Assembly: GCA_031254095.1 (NCBI GenBank)
Contig: JAIRVC010000314.1
Location: 1 to 15,809 of the forward strand
Length of the DNA stretch: 15,809 nt
Source of the DNA: Acidobacteriota bacterium
GTDB lineage: Bacteria > Acidobacteriota > UBA6911
Direction of reading: 5' to 3'
Made by a program: the position numbers and the translations under genes. Position 1 is the stretch's first letter; each line of letters begins with the position of its first letter. Shown here piece by piece: positions 13,728-15,809 of the stretch. A model generated the notes under the pieces. The model was not told the DNA's origin and ran no database searches. It saw only the letters and a list, made by a program, of their open reading frames with translations.

Positions 13728-14504
13728 ATGAAGTTTTTATCTCGAATTTTACTGATGGCGGCTTTGGCAATGACCGCGTGTGCCGCTCCGCCGCCCGCGG
13801 AGGCGCAGGACGCGAAGGCATCGAAAACACAGGCGGCGAACAGAGAAAGCGAGGCCGTTGGCGCGCTTGAAAAAATGGGTGTGCCCCTGCATCGGGATCC
13901 GTCTGGCATCGTGCGCTGGATAGAAGCCAAAAAAGGCGAACTAACCGATGAAGCCATGGCGCACCTTCCGGCTCTTTCCAGGCTGGAATGGCTCGAAATA
14001 GGCGGCGGCAAGGTAAGCGCTGCCGGCGCCGCGCATTTAAAGGGCTGCCCTGAACTGCGGCGGCTTTACATTTATGATATTAACCTTGCCGGCGATAAGC
14101 TCCAGTGGCTCGCGGCGCTGACTAAACTGGAGGCCCTTTCTTTGCAGCGCACCGGCATTGACGCCTCCATTATGGAAAATATCAAAGCGCCGGGCCTTGT
14201 CGTTTTAAACCTCAGCGGCAATCCCGTCGGCGACAACGTGCTTGACGCCGCGGCGCGTATCAAGGAGCTGGAAGTTCTGGCGCTTGCCGACACAAACGTT
14301 ACCGGGCCGGGCCTTGAGAAACTCAGGGGAATGCAGAGGCTTAACGAACTGAACCTGATGCGCTGCAAGATTAGCGATAATGACATCGACGTTTTTCTGT
14401 CGATGCCTAATCTGCGCATCGTTTACGCGGAAGGATGCCCGATGAGCGACTTTGGAATCCAAAGAATCATTATGAGATTCCCGACGCTGGCCATATTCCT
14501 CTGA
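13728..14504 (+). CDS. Leucine-rich-repeat lipoprotein or exported protein
   Basis: This 258-residue protein starts with a signal peptide (MKFLSRILLMAALAMTAC). Cys18 follows M-T-A and could be lipidated; cleavage at AEA-Gln27 is the alternative. A Lys/Ala/Glu-rich spacer leads to about six leucine-rich repeats of 22-25 residues between 60 and 250, for example LTKLEALSLQRTGID, GLVVLNLSGNPVGD, LEVLALADTNVTGPGLEKL and LNELNLMRCKISDNDIDVF. These form a curved protein-binding surface; no catalytic motif is seen. AAGGAGGAG precedes the ATG. The repeat element ends 28 bases upstream, so its promoter lies in or before that element. It is 27 bases from the first methyltransferase gene and probably co-transcribed. 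A specific partner cannot be named. Confidence 0.82.
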   Translation: MKFLSRILLMAALAMTACAAPPPAEAQDAKASKTQAANRESEAVGALEKMGVPLHRDPSGIVRWIEAKKGELTDEAMAHLPALSRLEWLEIGGGKVSAAGAAHLKGCPELRRLYIYDINLAGDKLQWLAALTKLEALSLQRTGIDASIMENIKAPGLVVLNLSGNPVGDNVLDAAARIKELEVLALADTNVTGPGLEKLRGMQRLNELNLMRCKISDNDIDVFLSMPNLRIVYAEGCPMSDFGIQRIIMRFPTLAIFL

Positions 14505-14531
14505 TATCAAATAAGCGAAAGGACTTATTTT

Positions 14532-15149
14532 ATGTATCCAAAAATTCAGACAGTTATCTCGGCGGCGGTTCTTTTTATGCTGACGGCGCTCATGGTGCCG
14601 AACACGCGGTTTGCCGCCGCAGTGCAGGGCGCCGCGCCCGACGATGAGCAGGAATTAAAACAGATGCGCACGCCGGACGTGGTATTTGTCGGCACGCCTT
14701 ACGATCTCATCTCCACAATGCTGCAGATGGCCGAAGTCAAAAAATCCGATATGGTTTACGACCTCGGCTGCGGCGACGCGCGCATCCTTGTGCTGGCGGC
14801 GCAGAAATACGGCTCGCGTGGAATCGGTTACGACATCGACCCGCAGCGCATAATCGAATCGCGGCAAAACGTATCGAAAAATAACGTGCAGGATCTTATA
14901 AAAATCATACAGGCGGATATTTTTACTCTGGATCTGTCCAATGCGGACGTGATGCCGCTGTATCTGCACCCCGACATGATGTCCCAACTGGTTCCGCAGG
15001 TTGAAAAAATGAAGCCCGGATCCCGGATTGTCTGCCATGAATACGGCTTCCCGGATATATATAAACCGGATAAAAAAATAACCGTTATTTCAAATGAAGA
15101 CAACGCCGAGCATCACCTGATGCTTTACACGCTTCCACTGAAGCGGTAG
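14532..15149 (+). CDS. Exported class I SAM-dependent methyltransferase-fold protein (copy 1)
   Basis: This 205-residue protein has a signal peptide (MYPKIQTVISAAVLFMLTAL, likely cut near AAA30-Val31), then a class I methyltransferase Rossmann domain. Motif I is VYDLGCGDARILVLAA (75-90), the acidic end of strand 2 is GYDIDP (99-104), and IIQADIFTLDLSNADV with LYLHPDM gives motifs III-IV. The pre-motif TPYDLISTMLQMAEVKKSDM is typical of a family of small methyltransferases annotated without a known substrate. Export is odd because SAM is cytoplasmic, so the domain may have another role or be membrane-tethered facing inward. It is 12 bases from a close paralog and follows the leucine-rich-repeat gene. 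AAAGGA precedes the ATG. Confidence 0.82.
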   Translation: MYPKIQTVISAAVLFMLTALMVPNTRFAAAVQGAAPDDEQELKQMRTPDVVFVGTPYDLISTMLQMAEVKKSDMVYDLGCGDARILVLAAQKYGSRGIGYDIDPQRIIESRQNVSKNNVQDLIKIIQADIFTLDLSNADVMPLYLHPDMMSQLVPQVEKMKPGSRIVCHEYGFPDIYKPDKKITVISNEDNAEHHLMLYTLPLKR

Positions 15150-15161
15150 CGAGGATATTTC

Positions 15162-15782
15162 ATGCGTTCCAGTTTTCGAACCGGTATTGCGGCGGCGCTT
15201 TTTGTGCTGACGGCGCTGGCGACAACGTACGCGCCATTTCCGGCCGCCGCGCAAAGCGTCCTTCCCGAGGAGTTGGAACCCACGCGAATGCGCGAGCCGG
15301 ACGCGGTATACGTGGGTACGCCTTACGATATCATTTCCACGATGCTCCAGATTGCCGAAATCAAAAAAACCGATTTGATTTATGACCTCGGCTGCGGCGA
15401 CGCGCGTATGCTGGTGCTGGCGGCGCAGAAATACGGCGCGCAGGGAATCGGTTACGAAATCGACCCTGATCTTGTAATCAGATCGCGGCAAAATGTATCG
15501 AAAAACAACGTGCAGGATCTGGTGAGAATCATACAGGCGGATATTTTTACGCTGGATCTGTCCGATGTGGACGTGATGCCGCTGTACCTCCATCCCGACA
15601 TGATAGACAGATTGATCCCGCAGATAGAAAAAATGAAACCCGGTTCCCGGCTTGTCCTGCATGAATATGGCTTGCCGGACAGATACAAGCCGGACAAAAC
15701 AATAATCGTTACTTCCAGCGAGGACAACGCCGAGCGCCGCCTGATGCTCTATACCCTTCCGCTCAAGCAGAAAGGGTTTTAA
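15162..15782 (+). CDS. Exported class I SAM-dependent methyltransferase-fold protein (copy 2)
   Basis: This 206-residue tandem paralog of the preceding gene is about three-quarters identical over residues 44-202 by eye, while the signal peptides are unrelated in detail (MRSSFRTGIAAALFVLTALA, with a clean AAA30-Gln31 cleavage site). Motif I is IYDLGCGDARMLVLAA (73-88) and the next acidic residue is in GYEIDP. The HPDM, KMKPGSR, HEYG, YKPDK and SEDNAE blocks are shared by both copies. Differences are mostly conservative, which suggests both are under selection rather than one decaying. GAGG lies about 8 bases before the ATG. The stop is 27 bases from the window edge, so further copies downstream cannot be excluded. 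Confidence 0.82.
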   Translation: MRSSFRTGIAAALFVLTALATTYAPFPAAAQSVLPEELEPTRMREPDAVYVGTPYDIISTMLQIAEIKKTDLIYDLGCGDARMLVLAAQKYGAQGIGYEIDPDLVIRSRQNVSKNNVQDLVRIIQADIFTLDLSDVDVMPLYLHPDMIDRLIPQIEKMKPGSRLVLHEYGLPDRYKPDKTIIVTSSEDNAERRLMLYTLPLKQKGF

Positions 15783-15809
15783 CCGCAAAGGACGCAAGCC
15801 GCCTCACGG

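Noticed and set aside
13568..13870. 100-codon open frame on the plus strand
   Set aside because: Its first half is the dispersed repeat and its second half is a shadow of the leucine-rich-repeat gene in another frame.
14532..15782. Assembly artefact duplicating one methyltransferase gene
   Set aside because: The copies differ at many codons and have distinct signal peptides, so they are genuine paralogs.

Overview
The window is a chromosomal fragment of about 15.8 kb, moderately GC-rich, from what looks like an anaerobic, diderm bacterium that makes selenoproteins. The evidence is a membrane-bound [NiFe]-hydrogenase operon, several 4Fe-4S proteins, a Tat-exported flavoprotein, lipoproteins and other exported proteins, heme synthesis by the glutamate (C5) route, and one gene with an in-frame UGA that reads best as selenocysteine. 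The phylum cannot be fixed from sequence alone.

Layout. (1) 2-3886, plus strand: the end of a group 4 energy-converting hydrogenase operon. The order is NuoB-like small subunit (only its 3' end is present), NuoC-like, NuoD-like [NiFe] large subunit with all four metal-binding cysteines, NuoH-like membrane subunit, 2x[4Fe-4S] ferredoxin subunit, and the endopeptidase that matures the large subunit. This order matches mbhJKLMN of Mbh-type hydrogenases, so antiporter-like subunits are expected upstream. (2) 3887-4600: a decayed HEPN/MNT two-gene module. The HI0074-like gene lacks the His of its RX4HXY motif and the nucleotidyltransferase partner is cut off before its active site. It is flanked by phased 10-bp repeats and a 33-bp palindrome. 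(3) 4652-5821, plus: an exported rhodanese followed by an exported DUF1573-type protein whose conserved Cys-x-Cys appears as Sec-x-Cys, with a SECIS-like hairpin just after the UGA. (4) 5842-8465, minus: a Tat-exported FAD oxidoreductase translationally coupled to a NapH-NapG-like membrane polyferredoxin, ended by a terminator that overlaps the stop codon. (5) 8664-9188, plus: a TlpA/ResA-like thioredoxin. (6) 9260-13415, minus: hemB-hemL-SLC13/DASS transporter operon. (7) 13549-13700: a 152-bp dispersed repeat with 26-bp inverted ends. A half copy lies at 9172-9245. (8) 13728-15782, plus: a leucine-rich-repeat lipoprotein and two tandem exported SAM-methyltransferase-fold paralogs. The last 27 bases show nothing recognisable.

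Working together: the hydrogenase would couple ferredoxin oxidation to H2 production and ion pumping. The rhodanese/Sec-DUF1573 pair, the TlpA protein and the flavoprotein/polyferredoxin pair all point to thiol, sulfur and electron-transfer chemistry outside the cytoplasmic membrane. The standout observation is the Sec-containing DUF1573-type protein. Next are the structured repeat family, the broken HEPN/MNT pair and the tandem exported methyltransferases. The only gene-free stretch over 300 bases is 13416-13727. It holds the hemB promoter and leader, the 152-bp repeat, and the ribosome-binding site of the next gene.
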